The translations under genes and the position numbers were made by a program. DNA of 64,000 nucleotides from Holtermannia corniformis (lineage: Eukaryota; Basidiomycota; Tremellomycetes; Holtermanniales): the NCBI GenBank assembly GCA_001599935.1, contig BCIJ01000008.1, positions 1 through 64,000 of the forward strand, read 5' to 3'. Numbering within the stretch: the stretch's first letter is position 1; every line of letters starts with the position of its first letter. The notes beneath the pieces are model-generated. The model was given only the letters and a program-made list of their open reading frames with translations, was not told where the DNA came from and searched no databases. Below are positions 8,151-21,334 of this stretch, in pieces.

Positions 8151-8393
8151 ATGACTTCATCGCCCCCGACCTACACAGGCCAGCTACAGCAGGACGAGCG
8201 CGGCACATTCCTGGCCGGCTGTCGGTTCGATGATGCAAACGCAACCATACTGCCAGACGATACCAGGCTCCCGGACCCCCAAGACGGGAAGTTTCCTACC
8301 TTCACCTTGAAGGACCCCTCTGGTACTGAAAAGGTGTACCAGGTCCGAACAGTGGACAATGAGACACAGCGAGCTTACGTAGAAGAAGTATGA
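8151..8393 (+). CDS. Small single-exon orphan protein (80 aa)
   Basis: The frame from ATG 8151 to TGA 8391-8393 encodes 80 residues beginning MTSSPPTYTGQL. It contains an ordered-looking segment (FPTFTLKDPSGTEKVYQVRT) and ends VEEV. A TATAAA-like sequence (8102-8107) lies about 45 bp upstream of this ATG; an in-frame ATG at 8097 precedes the TATA and is less likely to be the start. No signal peptide or membrane helix is visible. I do not recognise a family. The gene converges with the nucleoporin gene, leaving about 115 bp between stops. Confidence 0.5.
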   Translation: MTSSPPTYTGQLQQDERGTFLAGCRFDDANATILPDDTRLPDPQDGKFPTFTLKDPSGTEKVYQVRTVDNETQRAYVEEV

Positions 8394-8509
8394 GCCGAGT
8401 GAAGCAATCATCCGCCACGCCGGGTTTGACAACTTTATCGGACAAACTGTATGTGGTCGTAGATCATCATGCATGCGTTGCAAACAGTATCAAGATCCAT
8501 GCAATATAA

Positions 8510-11500
8510 TCAGAAGTTGGCTGACAGCTCTCGCCGCGCTGCCGTCAATCTCTCCTTGGTCCTGCGCGCGCGCTCGTTCTGCGCGCCGTCCGGGCCTACA
8601 GCTGAAAGCAGGTATTGCGAGCAATACTGGTCGATCTGTTTGTCTATCAGCCACAGCCACGACATTTGTTACTGCACTCACGTCTGCGGCTGGGAAATAG
8701 TCCGCCGATGTCCCTGGCTGTTCGTGTTGCTTTTCTGCGAGCCATTCCGTGACTAAAAGTGACAGCTCTTCATCGAGAAAGTCGCGCTCGACGTGGAAGG
8801 GGGGTGCCTGTTCAATGTGAGAAGCTGATGGGCTGGCGGATTCTACGGACCTGCTCGTTGCGCACCAATAGCACACCTTCCCACAGCTCGCTCCACGGCA
8901 CGGCACCCTCGTGCAGTGCCGCAGTCGCCCATCCCGGAGGAGCAGTGGCTTTGTAGCGCAAGGCAACTTGCAGGGCGATGGGCAGTACGATATCTGGCAT
9001 ATCAGTTGAAGCTGGGTATGGTCATGAAATTCGACCACTAACCAAGCGGGGCAGCAGCTTCGGATGGGTAGAAGCGTCGAGCGAGATCTGTCAAAGTTCC
9101 ACCAATGGCGATGTGAGGCAGTATATCGGGTCGAGCGGCGGCTGCCCAGTGTCAACGTTCCGTCTTGACCACAGCAGTCGACCCACCTTCGTCCAACAGC
9201 GCCAGCCAAACCTTCTCGAGGATCGCGTCATCACGGTGATCCGACGTCTTGAGAATGAGCAACACACTGCGGTAGAGCTGCAGAGGTGCAGCAAAGTCCG
9301 TATACAGCTACGAGGGTCAGCAATGCAGCGATCCTTGTGTCGAACAACCGACTTGAGTGATGGTCATCAATTCCGACTCGAGGCGTGTTTGCAGCTGGTG
9401 CTTTTGCTCCTCGGACAGATCTCGCACCTCTCGAACGGCGCGGGCAACCTCGACCTGGACCTGCGCGACTTCGGTCTTCTCCTCGAGATCCGTGACAAAC
9501 TCGACATTGGATCGTTCCGAGCTCTGTGACGATGACTTTGCGTTGACAAGCGCCTGCGAAAGGTAGTATATCCGGTCGTTGAGCGGGATCTCATTGCTAA
9601 TACTGGTCAGTGCCAACGTTTTGCGTCGTAAAGGTCAACGACGCACCTCGGCAACTCGGCCAGGACAGCCAATTCTTGCGCCGCCCGGAAGTAGCGGCCT
9701 TTTCGAGCGTAAAACTTCCAAAGCAAGTCGCGCTTCTCCACGGATCGCCTCGAGGCTTCTTGCAGGTACGACTCGATGTAGGGTGTTCGGAGCTGGTGGT
9801 CGTCAGCGATGAAGCAAGGGATCGTGAAGAGGGGCGCACCTCTAGCAACTGGTCTTGTCGCTGTTTGGCTACAAACCAGTCGTACAAGAACGTGTGGAAC
9901 AGGGCATCGGTAGCAGCCATGACGGCATCGTACGCTCCGAAACGCAGCCGCTCGAGACCCTCGTCTGCCGCTCGGTCAGCTCTGAGACGCAAACTCCAAG
10001 ATCACTCACCGATCGCATTCGCCGCGACGTGGCGATCAAAGAGACTATCGAACAGCTCGAGCGTCTCCGTGATGCAAGCGTAGCAAGCCAATCGCGCATC
10101 ATACTGCGCCTTGCGCGGGTCTTCTGGGTGCTTGCCATCCTCGACAAAGCCAATCGCTTGGTTCGTGGGGTCGCAAGCCGCCGCACATTTGAGCGGAAGT
10201 TCGATCGCGCCTGGAGGTGTCAGTTGAAGCATCGCACCCAAGAATGGTGGTACTGACCAGTAGCAAAGTGCAGATCCCGGTAATCTTTGCAAATCTCCTT
10301 GAGTTTCGGCACCTCGATACCGTTCGTGCCCTTTGAAAACAATCTGTAGGTAGTCAGGATCTTGCAGGCGACTCAAAGCGACATGACTGACCGTAACGAC
10401 TCGCGAAGGCAAGACTGCTGCTCCGAAACATCCCTCGTCTCCTTGGCCCTCCGCATGTTTTCCAACGCCTGCACGCAATCAGGCGCTGTCACGGCGAAAC
10501 ACAAAGCCAGGCTCACCTTGTGCAACAGGACATCGTCAGGTCGGCAGAATGAGCTGCACCGCTGCTGGAGAATCTCGCTAAACGAGTCGATCTACAACGC
10601 GTCAACCACGGTCCTCGCCATGGTGCGTGCTTACACTCAGCTGCTGTCCAATCTGCTGCTGGATCAACGCGTTGATGAGCTGCATGGCGGCGTCCCGGCC
10701 TTCCTTGGTGGTCAAGAGCTTTTGATACGACAAGCCCGCAAACGCTTGCTGCAGCTCGATCGGGCATCTGTAGCGCGTCAGTCAACCTATAGCCTCACGG
10801 TAAGGTCACAACTCACTTTGCCAAAACATCAGAAATCTGGTAGTCGAGCATCAAGAGGATGTACGCGATACCCTCGATCGCCTGCGTAACGAGAGATTGC
10901 AGACCGCGGAGGGACGCGAGCTCGGCTTGCCACGCTTCCCGACTAGCTTCAAACTCGTGGCCGTAGTCGCTCCCGCCGGATTGGAAGACGTTGAAGTGAC
11001 GGTCGAGGAACACTTTGAGGGGTTCGAGCTCTCGTTGCACGGCGAGAAGCCGGCCTTCGGGCAGGTTTGGTACCAGTCGGTTCGGTGCTAGCGGTGTGGG
11101 GCTGTGATGGGATAAGCACTGACGTGGCTATGGCATCAGTGACAAACCTTTGCCGAACGATGGGCACCGTCCAGATCGGTCGCAGCACCCTGGCAAGATA
11201 CAAAGCTAGCCCATCATGTCTCGAGCTGTACGTGATCGACTGTCCTGAAGACTGCGAGTTGGCTGTCGTTTGCGTAATGAGCTCAATACTCGCAAGTCCA
11301 TGCAAGCACTCACAACCATACGACGAGGTCGCCTCGATACGTGGCACACCCCCACCCTCGATCAACAGCTTTTTGATGTTGGCCATCACATCGGACCCGG
11401 CGGCGCCTTGGCCAATCTTGCTCGGTGATCCAGTTGGCTTGTCGCTCGAGACCGACGCCGACGTAGCGAGCGCAAGGCACATTGCGCTCGACTGCTTCGG

Positions 11501-13654
11501 GCCGTAGCTACGTTTGCAGCTTCAGCGCTCTTCAATCGATATGCAGACTGCCTACTCACACACGCAGGAACCGACCGAGCTCCTCATCGCGCCCCGCGGG
11601 ATTCTCCAAGATTGACTTCAAGACGTCGACCGGCCGCTGCTTTGCAAAGACGTACATGCCGTCTGTAGCGAGGATGAGAAAAGTGCGCTGTGGGACGGCC
11701 GACTGGATCGCGAGTTCGCCCAGGGACGTGCCAGCACCCTGATCGCGACAGAGATAGGTTGGCAGTACCCGAGGGACCTCGGCCACGGCCCAAGCCTCCA
11801 TTGCGAGCGAGTGTGTGTCGAACCATTCCTGGAGTTGATGGCTTGGCGCCTGCGTTGGGTTTTGGGTGGAAGCTTTGCCGACGTTTGGGGCGAGGAGGAT
11901 GACGTGCTCGCCGCGCTGGTCGGGTCCTTGAAGGTATTTGGCGGGCTGGATGGCGACGAGGACGCCGTTGGAGTAGAGAGAGCTGGATGAGACCTTTGTC
12001 AGGGCCAGTGGTGCAGGCTGGCCTTGTGGCACGGCAACGGGCGGCATGGGAGACCTCCGAGCGCGGACAAAGGCTAGACCGGTTTTGTTGTAGCCGAGTG
12101 CGGTGCGGTCTTGCGAGAGGTACAATCGTACGCCTGCTCAGAGTCAGCTTGTCTTAGCTGCGCAACGCCAACAACGCACCGGTAGTAGTCACCGCGACAA
12201 GATGGATGTTCCTACTCTCCTCGGCCTCGACGACGGCAATCGACACGATCGGCGCCGTCTTCCACTCGGTCCCTGGCGGCGCTGGGCCCAGGTCGGGGGT
12301 ATGGCTGTATGCTCTCGAGAGATCATCGACGGCTTCGCGGTAGACGCCGAGCTGGTTGAGCGACTTGGCGTCGTTGCCGAGCGCATAGTAGGTGATGTGA
12401 CTGTTACTATGCAGGGTGTAGAGGTATCCTCGTCGAGCATCGATCACGAGCTCGATGATGGCGGCTGCGGTGGGTCAGCCTGCACGGGAACCGGCCTATG
12501 ACTCACGCCTACTCGAGCTGGCTAGCATCGACGGCAGATAGTAGCTCAACCGGCCCGTCGTCCAATTCGTCAACGAGCACTTTTTCGTGTTGAAAAAGTT
12601 TGCCTCTGCCTGGTAGTTGACTTCATACAGGCAGCCGTTGGCACCAGTCGTGAAGATGCGTCCGGATGGGGTCCCGACGACTTGGGTCATGGCGATGCCG
12701 TCGGGTGAAGTCGAAAGGTCCGTTTGGTACAGTGTGAGCTCTTGCTTTGGTGGGGTCGGATTGCTGGGTGATGAAGATTGGACGGGGTCGACGGAAAGAC
12801 CGAGTAGAGTGATCCTAGCGTCTGTGCAGACGACGAGGAGGTAGGTGATCGACTCGATGAAGACGTCTATGGCGGATGAGCGGGATGTCACGATGAGCGC
12901 CAGCACGCACCTGGTCGTGCGCGCACGAGCCCAACGGTCCTAATGATATCTCCTTGCTCTTCATACCGATGAAAGCTTTGCCTGAACCCCATGCGCATCA
13001 GTTGCAAGACTCTGAATCATCGTTGATCACTGACCCATCGTTATAATCCCACAAGAAGAGCTTGTTGTCCACCGTGAACCACGCTCGCTCAATCTCTGGA
13101 AACAAGCCCATGTTCGCCCTGGCCTCCTTGCCTGCGGACGCGTCAGTCCGCCGGGAGCCTACACGGCTGAGCTACAGACTGTGAATCTCCTCGAAGAGCG
13201 CGTCGGGCAAGTTGACATGCTTTACGCTCTGAAACGGCCGCCAGTTTGCACTCGGTGGGTCCACATAGGGTTCTGTAGGTGTAGCTATGCCATATCAGTA
13301 CCGTGCCAGGCTGCAACCCTTCGACTTGCGCGCTCCAGGCCCGACGAGCCTTGTCAACTCGTTGACCGAGCTCTCGTCGAGTTCGGCCCTCAGCATGCCC
13401 TCGAGCGCCTGGGTTGATCGCTGCAGCGGCCCATACACTGGGTCATTGTCCTCGACGACCAGCGCCAGAGGTTGGGATGGCTGGACGGGCCCGAAGCGCT
13501 GTTGTTGCTGGTACTGGTGCTGCTGCTGGATCGCGCCGGCGAGCGAAGGCAGAGCTTGCGACGGCGGCAGAGCAGGGTAGATGGACTGCTGTGGGTAGCT
13601 GAGCTGGTGCTGGCCTGCCGCCGATGTGGACGCGATCGAGTGGACGAGCGCCAT
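8510..13654 (-). CDS. NUP170: Inner-ring nucleoporin Nup157/170 (Nup155 family)
   Basis: This scaffold subunit of the nuclear pore inner ring has a beta-propeller followed by alpha-solenoid. The start is MALVHSIAST at 13654. The first exons read 13654-13318, 13272-13180 and 13131-13035 and carry hallmark blocks: VKHVNLPDALFEEIH, MGLFPEIERAWFTVDNKLFL and LWDY. Later exons give DIIRTVGLVRARP, FIESITYLLVVCTDARITLLG (12866-12507), GRIFTTGANGCLYEVNYQAE, IELVIDARRGYLYTL (12464-12180), VRLYLSQDRTALGY (12133-11560), YGPKQSSAMCLALAT (from 11507), RHDGLALYLARVLRPIW, and the solenoid (LPEGRLLAVQRELEPLKVFL and beyond). The probable end is RRTKERLTAARRELSANF, stop at 8510-8512. Introns are mostly about 45 nt. 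The exon 3/4 junction near 13035-12950 is uncertain; a longer intron starting GTGATC restores the frame. The start rests on the N-terminal Gln/Pro-rich segment directly preceding the conserved core. Confidence 0.9.
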
Positions 13655-13833
13655 GAGTGGTGCGTTGAAGCAATCAGTGCAGCTCCGTTCAACCATCTGC
13701 ATTCTCGAAATCTCAGAATCCACAAACCCCAAAATCTTAAAATCACACCGGCAGAATTCACACTCTAGTACTGTACATCGTATAAAGCACTCGGTCCACA
13801 CAACCCACTGCACAACCCTAGCTCCACCCACGT

Positions 13834-16800
13834 TCACTGACCGTCCAGACGTTCACGGTCAACGGCCTCGACCTCGTCCGGCAGGTGACTTGCCGCGTCT
13901 AGCGCCGCGCGCACTTCGTTGGCCATCGTCTCGATCCCACCCCACATGACGCCGTACGCCTCCAACCCGGCAAGGATGACTTTGACGTTGGTGAGAAGGG
14001 CGCGGATCTCTTCAGAGCGCGAGGTCGAACGCGGGGAGAACGCGTTCTCCGCTTGGACGGCAAGAGCGAGTAGTACTGATCGTTCGTTAGCCCAGCGTCT
14101 AATCTAGTGACGCAGCGTGACGCACAGAACGAGTAGGCACCAGCGACGAGGCCGCACGAGCAGAAAGGTAGCCACTTTGGTCTGTGGATCCAGTCAGCGT
14201 CCAAGCGGGTCGAAACTAGCCGCATCCGCCACTCACGGGCCCTTCCATAGCGCGATGGAGGCACTCCGGTGCAAGACTTCGAGCCTGACAACGGCATGCG
14301 CTGCCGTCGCACAGCGCGCAAGCGAGATACCAGGTGGGAAGATGTCACCGTCATCCGAGTCGTCGTCGTCCATCGGCGCGCGCGGTTCATGCGACGGGCT
14401 CGGCGTGGTTGCGGGTACCACATCAACACCCCACGCTTTGTGCGGCGTCGGCGTCGAAGCCGCCGTCGGCACAAGGCGGTTGAGGGGCTGAGGTCCAGTG
14501 GAGATGGTCGTCACGGTCGACGCGTTGTACTGCGAGCTTGACGGTCCTGGCCCTGCCGACGCTGGACCAAACGCGGTCGCTGGTGCGATAAAGGCCACGT
14601 CGGGTTGATGCGGTTGAGGCTGAGCGATAGACAGCCCCTGCATGTGCTCAGCCCAGTTGGAGCTCGCCGCAGGGTACAGCGAGCTGTTCAACGCAGCTTG
14701 GTTCGCTTCGTTGTAGAAAAAGCTCATGTCGAGCACAGACTGGTCAAAGACCGGCAACTGATCATAGGCAGGGGCCGCGTCGGTCGGGTACCAGAGACCA
14801 GCGGCACCCTTTGGCTGCGCGAACCAAGGTTGTGGGAGCGTACCCGGGTACGCCGTCGAGTCCCACAAGAGACCGTCCACAAGACCCGACATGTCGCCAT
14901 GAGGGACCCCGCTGGACGGGAACATGAGATCAGAAGGGCCGGCGCTGTTCAGCAAGTTGTAGTCGAACCCAAGCGCGTCGGCGCTCAGCGAAGTGTAGGG
15001 CGCGTTACTGCCCGACGCAACGGGCGCAGCGTGGGGCTGCAAGGTCAAAGGCGATCCGGCCGGTGCTGGGCTCGATGAAGGTGGTGAGATCGACGTCCTG
15101 TTCGGCGACTGCGCCAGCAGACTCGATGTCGCTGGGCTCAATTTGGCCGACGGAGCGTTCTGCAGCGCGGCCACGACCTTTGCCTTTGGGAACCCGCAAA
15201 TCTTTTTGCTGAACAGCGAGACCTCGGGGAACGCTTGGCGCTTGTGGATCTGAATGTGCATTCTGAGAGGGTGAGCCGTACGCCAGGTTGACTAGATAGA
15301 CGACTGACACTGCACACCCAAGCCGCGCGGATAGTTGCTGGTTCCGGACAACCTCTTCTTCGCCACCCGGAACGAGCTCGATGACCGACGTCGCCTCGGC
15401 CTGCTTCATCCACTCGACGACATTGCGATCGATAGCAATCATCTCACGCTTCAACTGCCGACGTTGATCGCTCGTCGGCAGCGTTGTGCCGAACATTTGC
15501 GGGTAGTCGAGACCAATGATGAGATCAATGCAGCGAGAACAGATCTTGACCGTCTCGAGCCAGTTCGGCCACGCCTAAAGGGTCAGTAGGGCTCGACTGA
15601 CGCAGCTAGGACCCACCGTGTCGTTGAGTGTGGTAATCGGGTAATCAGTCTTGATCCTGGGATCATCCGGCCCCACCACTGGACGCTGCGGGTCTTGGTC
15701 AGTCGGTTGCATGCAACAGCCGCCCAACCTACGCTAGCGCCCACGATCGAGCTCGTCATCTGTCCCATGTACGCAACCCACCACGTCCGCCGTTTCATGT
15801 CGGCCCTCCAGTCATCACCCTCGAGCGCTCTACCATTCGCCCACGGCAGCTCCCACGACGCATTGCTGTTCGTACTGCCGCGGCGATCGGGTGTCGAGGG
15901 GCTCGGACCGCGCGATGACTCGGCATAGATGGACTTGTGCTTGTCCAGCTCGTGGATACCGAGCTCCATGGCCAGTTGCATAGCCCGGACGCCGGCCGCC
16001 TTGTTCCTTGCGAGATTCGCATGGTGGCCCCATTCCCACAAGCAGAGCACGACCAGTGCCTGGACCATGTCAAGCTTGATGCTTGCGGCCGTGAGCTCGT
16101 CATAGTCATCCCCCTCTTCGAGCGTTTCGGCAAGGGAATCAATGAGCGCGTAGGCTTGGTCTGCTGATGCTTGCGACGCCGTCTTGCGCAGCCTCTTTGA
16201 TACCTTGGAGGCTGGCATTGGGTCTTGCTCGTGCGGCACAAGGTAGAGGACTGCTTTGATAGCAAGCAGAAAAGGCGACTGCGGAGGCATGCCAGCGACC
16301 ACCTGCTCGAAATGCCGGCGGTGCGGCAACACGGGCAAAAAGCCGTGCGACTCATTGTAGTGAATCTCCAGCCTAGACCAGTCAGTAACGAATCTCGTGT
16401 ACGGGACAAACGTACAGTTGCCGAACTGGCAGGTCAAGGTTCCTCACAACCTTTGACCGATCGACAGGCTTGGCATCATCATAGTCCGTCTCGCCGTCAG
16501 ACGCCGCCATCCAGCCCTGAGCGGGCGGCAAAAGGAGTCCATCAAGCTTCTGCAGGAAGGTTGCGAGAGGGGACGGTGTTGGCCCTGAGTCCACTTAGCT
16601 ATGATCTTCCATCAGATTCGCCACCTACCGGCTTCGACAGCTTCGACAGCGGCCTTGCGAACACGCTTGCCCCCTCTGCGTGACTTGACAAATACGCATT
16701 CACGTTCACGAGTGACACACTGAGGACGGTCAACCTTGTTTCACAAGTGCCCGCACACAACCCCTGAACGAACCTGTCCACAGATCGGCTGAACGCCGTC

Positions 16801-17196
16801 ACACCGGGCTTTGCGTGTTCTGCAGCTGATGCACGCTGTCACCGGTATGAGCACTAGCATCTGACGCGGAACACCCAACTGACCGTTTTTCACCGGTGGC
16901 AGCGTCGTCGGCCCCGAAGCAGGCGCAGGGCCAGTCCACTTGCCGACCCCGCTTGGGGCAAGCTTCTTGTGCTTGCTCAGCTGGGCGCCATCGACCGGTG
17001 GTGCAATGTGTCCGTTCATGGACACATTGTAGCTCTGCTGCAAGCCTGGATAGCCGTTGACCGCCACTGGATGGTGCGTCGCATAGTTCTGGCTGTTTGC
17101 GTTGCTCTGGTCATTGTAAGGAGCTTGAGGTGGCGGCTGACTTTGGTTCTGGGCCTGTGGCTGTGCGTACGGGTGGTAGCCGTGCAGTTGCGACAT
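13834..17196 (-). CDS. Zn2Cys6 (GAL4-type) transcription factor with fungal MHR domain
   Basis: This is a nuclear DNA-binding regulator. The start is MSQLHGYHPYAQPQ at 17196, with about 110 Gln/Asn/Pro-rich residues before the zinc cluster. After splicing, the cluster reads CISC-RTRKAR-C-DGVQPI-C-GQ-C-VTRERE-C (CX2CX6CX6CX2CX6C), followed by basic VKSRRGGKRVRK. The middle-homology region lies at about 16437-15500 (HFEQVVAGMPPQSPFLLAIK, ALVVLCLWEWGHHANLARNK, RRTWWVAYMGQMTSSIVGAS). An acidic run (DDDDSDDGD) near 14345 may activate transcription. The end is LPDEVEAVDRERLDGQ, with the stop at 13834-13836. The target pathway cannot be told. It lies 179 bp upstream of the co-directional nucleoporin gene with no evident functional link. 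Confidence 0.85.
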
Positions 17197-17771
17197 GCTC
17201 GCTGACAGCGTTGACTCTCAGACGTCCTCGACGCAAGGACACGATCTCACTGCCCCGCTCAGTCTTGCCCTGGCCAAGCTAATTCCCTATCCCGGTTAGT
17301 AAGCCACAAGCTATTTTCCTAATCGATTAGTGAACGCATCGTAATGCTTCCGAATTCACGTCCGTGACCGGGCCAGACCTTCGTCAGGGCGTCGTACGCT
17401 TTCACCAGGTCGGAGCCGCGGACGAGCCGTCCGAGATGGTTCGATGCAGATCGCTCTACGTACATGCCGTCCCCGTCACCGGGTGGGCGTCTCAGACTTT
17501 GCGCCCTGCAGTCTTCCCTAATTGGTCACCCCACACAATATCTCCCGATTCCGCACTCGCCTGTGGAGGTGATAGTCACCGGTCAGCGATCATCCGCAGT
17601 TCACAGAATGGAAGCGGTACAATCATTTGACACGAGGCGCCGAGGTAGCCCGCAATCGCAGCAGCGTTGGTGTTGCTTCTTGAAATAGGCGCGAGACACG
17701 AGGCGCGTCTGGCAAGGCTCCGTTTGCAGGAGCGTGCACCTTGAGTTTCGTGGTTGGCCGAAAGGCTGTCG
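17197..17771. other. Intergenic region upstream of the Zn2Cys6 gene
   Basis: Nothing gene-like is supported. The stretch contains ATTAG/CTAATCGATTAGTGA-like repeats near 17300-17335 that could be homeodomain-type or other regulatory sites. Confidence 0.4.
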
Positions 17772-18300
17772 CTACACTCCAGCGCCTGCCAAGGGATCGG
17801 GCCAAGCATCTATCCGCGCAGACTTCTGTGCAAGCACGGAACTCTGAAATGTCCGATCCACCATGCAGAAGCAGCTGCCAAAGAAGGCCAGCGCAACGTT
17901 CCTGTACCAAGCAAGCAAACTCACAGCTATTTGCTCCCGAACCTCGCCGCTACCTGCCCGTTGTGCCCGCACGGCGTCAACTTTCCGCTTGAGGTCTGGT
18001 GCAAGGCTCTGTGGGCCTAGTTCAGTCTCGTACTTTAGGTGGAGGTCAGGCGATCAACGGACCTCGTAAAACTGCTCTTCGCTGGGTGTGGAATCTGATA
18101 GAGCAGATCAGCATGGACGGTGTGATATAGCTGCGACCACATACACCGCATGATGCCCCAGCCGCTGACCATGACTATCGCGAGTCAGACTGAATTGTGA
18201 CATCGAAGTTGAACGCACTTAGTGAGCCGAATAGGGCAAACCTAGCAGATCAGCCTACGAAGACCATTGCAGCCGAACAGAACACCCACCTGCCCCACAT
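17772..18300 (-). CDS. CBP4: CBP4-like mitochondrial complex III assembly factor
   Basis: A short multi-exon gene of about 77 residues. The exons join as MWGRFALFGSLIMVSGWGIM, then RYSTPSEEQFYE, SLAPDLKRKVDAVRAQRAG, VREQIA and KSARIDAWPDPLAGAGV, with the stop at 17772-17774. Introns start GTGGGT, GTGCGT, GTATGT, GTCCGT and GTGAGT, and phases agree. One N-terminal membrane helix (about residues 4-21), a TP(S/T)EEQ turn and an (L/S)PDL+RKVD helix with an Ala/Arg-rich continuation are typical of Cbp4. That protein sits in the inner mitochondrial membrane and, with Cbp3/Cbp6, helps cytochrome b enter the bc1 complex. The family call rests on this pattern, not on an alignment. The exact last acceptor is uncertain. 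Confidence 0.65.
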
Positions 18301-18755
18301 GATCTGTCCTGACATGCTAGCAGCTCGAATAGTAAGTCGTCAAGCTACCACCTGCTCAGTCTCGATTACCGCCCGGATCCAAGTTTTAAAACGGTGGCGA
18401 GGCCGAGTTTTTAGGGCTCGGCAAACACATGAAACAAACGGTTCCTGTGCTGGATGGCGATCGGGTCTGCACCTGTTGACGGTCACAAGACGAGCCGAGC
18501 TGGCTGGACTTGATGGATACAAGTGTACAGGTGATCACACCAATCTGTAGGTAGTGGGAGCTGCATTGGTGAGATACACGCACCAATCGCGACTCAAGCA
18601 GCGCGTCGTACCTCACGCACGTTGCTTCTTTCTCGCAAGCCTCAAATAGCCCTGGCGTCCACTCGCGCGAGCTTCCACCAACGATCATCAGCGGTGCGAA
18701 CTGATCAGGCAGGTGTGCTCTGGTGCTTGCATGTATCTGACGGTCGCACAGAGGC
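18301..18755. promoter_or_regulatory. Divergent promoter, CBP4-like / CNNM-like genes
   Basis: About 455 bp lie between two divergent start codons. No ORF is supported. No clear TATA box was recognised on either side. Confidence 0.4.
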
Positions 18756-21037
18756 ATGCGGCTACGCTTCTTGTGTCTTTTTGCTTTGCTTGCCGGAAAC
18801 TGCAGCGCAGGAGCCTACAGCGGAGTGACGACACACACATTGAGCGGCGCTTCGGTCGAGCCTGCCCAGTGGTCTAGCTTGACGCTCAGCTTCTTCGGTC
18901 TCGAGGTCTCGATACGGCGTTCATCACCTCGGCCGCAAGCAACAGCGCTGTACCAACCCGTCAGGCGAAAGCAACGGGTTGAGTGTGATGGCGAGCATGT
19001 TCACGTCTCGCCCTCGTCCCCTTACTTTCCGTGGTATATCGCGGCCATCATCACGCTGGTGCTGCTAGTGAGTCAGCCAAGAATACCGAGTGTATGGCTC
19101 ATTCATTGCAGGGAGGGCTTTGCGCTGGTCTGACGATCGGTCTCATGGGTCAGTGAACTGATTGCAGTCCCAGATGTGACTAAATGGCGTGACAGGACTT
19201 GACAATGTATGCCACTGCGTAGCGCGGTCAGCCAGTGACGTGCGGCGAGGGCTGATCTGTATGCAGGTGAACCTCAAGGTCCTCTCGATCTCTGGCACGC
19301 CGAAGGAAAGGCGGGAAGCAAGCAAAGTGCTTGCGCTGCTTGAATCAGGACGACACACAATGCTTGTTGTGCTCTTGCTCGGTAGGCGTCCATCTCCACA
19401 TTGCACCCGAGTCCGGATGATCTGATACATCACAGGGAACACGGTGGTCAACGCTGCTCTGCCAATCTTTCTTGACGCAATCGTGCTTGTCCTTCCAAAG
19501 CTGACCTTGACACATTGCTGAACAGCTCTTCAGGTCGGCGGAGGAGTGATAGCTGTTCTCGGAAGCACCTTTTTGATTGTAAGTGAGGTCAATCGGTAGT
19601 GCCCGTAAGCTGCAACTTACGCATACAGGTCATTTTCGGGGGTGTGTAGTATAGCCGTCGACCGGAAATACCGACTGACTAGCTGCCATTATCCCATTGC
19701 AGAGTAAGGCTGCCTGTCGTAGAGAAAGTGACTGCGTCGTTGACATGCTACAGAATCATCCCGCAATGCAAGCGCACCAAATGAAGGAAGCGGTCATGGC
19801 TGACGTATCAGCCGTCAGCAATCGCTACGGCCTCAGCATCGGCTCGACTTTCGCGCCCCTGTGCCAGGCCCTAAAAGTTTTGCTGTATCCGATTGCGAAG
19901 CCGATTGCGATTGTAAGACAATCTTTACCATTACGGCGTTTGCTCAGCTCCCCAGATCCTTGACGCGTTGCTTGGAACACATCAAGGTGTCACATATCGC
20001 AAAGCCGAGCTCAAGACTTTCGTCGCTCTGGCTGTCAACGGCGATGAACGCCTCAGCGAGGAGGAGCTCAAGTTGATCGGAAGTGCGCTGGAATTCGCTG
20101 CCAAGACCGTCGGCGATGTCATGGTATGTCGTTTGCCGTGTTGAGAGTGCTGTGCTTAGACGACAGACGCCGATTGAAAATGTGTACACAATCTCCGCTG
20201 AGAAGATCATGGTCAGTGACCGGAACGGGTCTCGCAGGGACCAGTTGACACCGGCGTCAGGACGACGTGATTGTGAAAGAGGTAGGTGACTACAGTGATG
20301 CTTAGTAGCTTACTGGTGCAGATCCAGAGACAGGGCTTCAGCAGAATACCAGTCTACGAGCCAAGTGCACCTGGGACGTACATGTCAGTTTCTGACTTAT
20401 CCTCGTTCTATTGAGCTGATCTTGACTGCGTAGCGGGGTTCTGCCGTGAGTATCGACGCACTCGGTGGGTGATCTTGCTATTGACAATCCGCCAGGAGCT
20501 CCTCCTTGATCGACTATGATCCAACAGATCTCCTACCTGCGTCTGCGCTCGCCCGAAGGGTGCTACCGCAAACCCCGCCAGATTTGCCTTTGCTCGACGG
20601 CGAGTTCACCTCTAGTACCGCGGCTCTATCTGACTCGGACTCACAGCAATGACATAGTCTGTCGATGCACGACGGTGTTTCGGTCGACTGACAATTACAG
20701 CTTCCAATCTGGCCGAAGCCACATTATGCTCGTCACCTCGAACCCCGGTGGTCCAGACGGCGCTGTTGGGATCGTGACGCTAGAAGACGTGGTGGAAGAG
20801 TTGATCAGCCAAGAGATCATAGACGAGACTGACCAATACATTGACTCCCGAAGGTGCGTTGCTCTCTGATATCAATAGTTTACTGACACGCTTCTCAGCA
20901 AGATCCCAGTTGTAAGGCCATCAAATCGTTTGCTCAAGTACGTCAAGTCGCTTCGCGAGAGTCACAACCTGATTGTTGGACAGGTCACCGAACCTGTCGA
21001 AGATTTTCGAGGGCGTCATCGCGAGACGCCAAGCTGA
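18756..21037 (+). CDS. MAM3: CNNM/Mam3-like DUF21 + CBS-pair membrane transporter
   Basis: The start ATG 18756 gives a signal-like N-terminus ([20 protein letters not shown]). The DUF21 transmembrane region follows over several exons: [14 protein letters not shown] (about 19030), [73 protein letters not shown] and [20 protein letters not shown]. The acidic [20 protein letters not shown] helices come next, then the CBS pair ([50 protein letters not shown]). The end is [17 protein letters not shown], stop 21035-21037. Family members (yeast Mam3, animal CNNM) sit in vacuolar or plasma membrane and affect manganese, copper or magnesium homeostasis. The Pro/Ile-Glu/Gln DUF21 signature (EIIPQ-type) is spliced across an intron here. 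Confidence 0.88.
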
Positions 21038-21334
21038 AGACACCTTGATTGCCAGTCACTCGTGGCGGAAGAGCATAGGTCATCGACGAATGGACGGCGA
21101 GGCCCGCCCTCTTCTTGCAACTTTGCGAACCGCTGAGGAGGCGGGGATAGTAGCTTGAAACGACGATGCACATGTGATGATTAACAGATCCGCGGGATTC
21201 AAGTCAAGTTTGTGGTTGGGCTTCGAAGGTAACAAAATCAAGTGACTGCCCGTGTTTAGACGTAGCTCAACGAAACCGAACGACATTCATCTCTCGCTTC
21301 AACCCGTCGTGAGACTTGCTCCGCGCGAGACCTT

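Noticed and set aside
11080..11130. 22-nt intron in the Nup157/170 gene
   Set aside because: A 48-nt intron starting GTTTGT and ending at the same acceptor also preserves the frame and fits the local intron length.
12901..13035. Apparent one-base frameshift in the Nup157/170 gene
   Set aside because: The obvious donor GG|GTCAGT gives a stop in the next exon, but a donor three bases on (TCA|GTGATC) with an acceptor at AAAGAG keeps DIIRTVGLVRARP in frame. An indel is not required.
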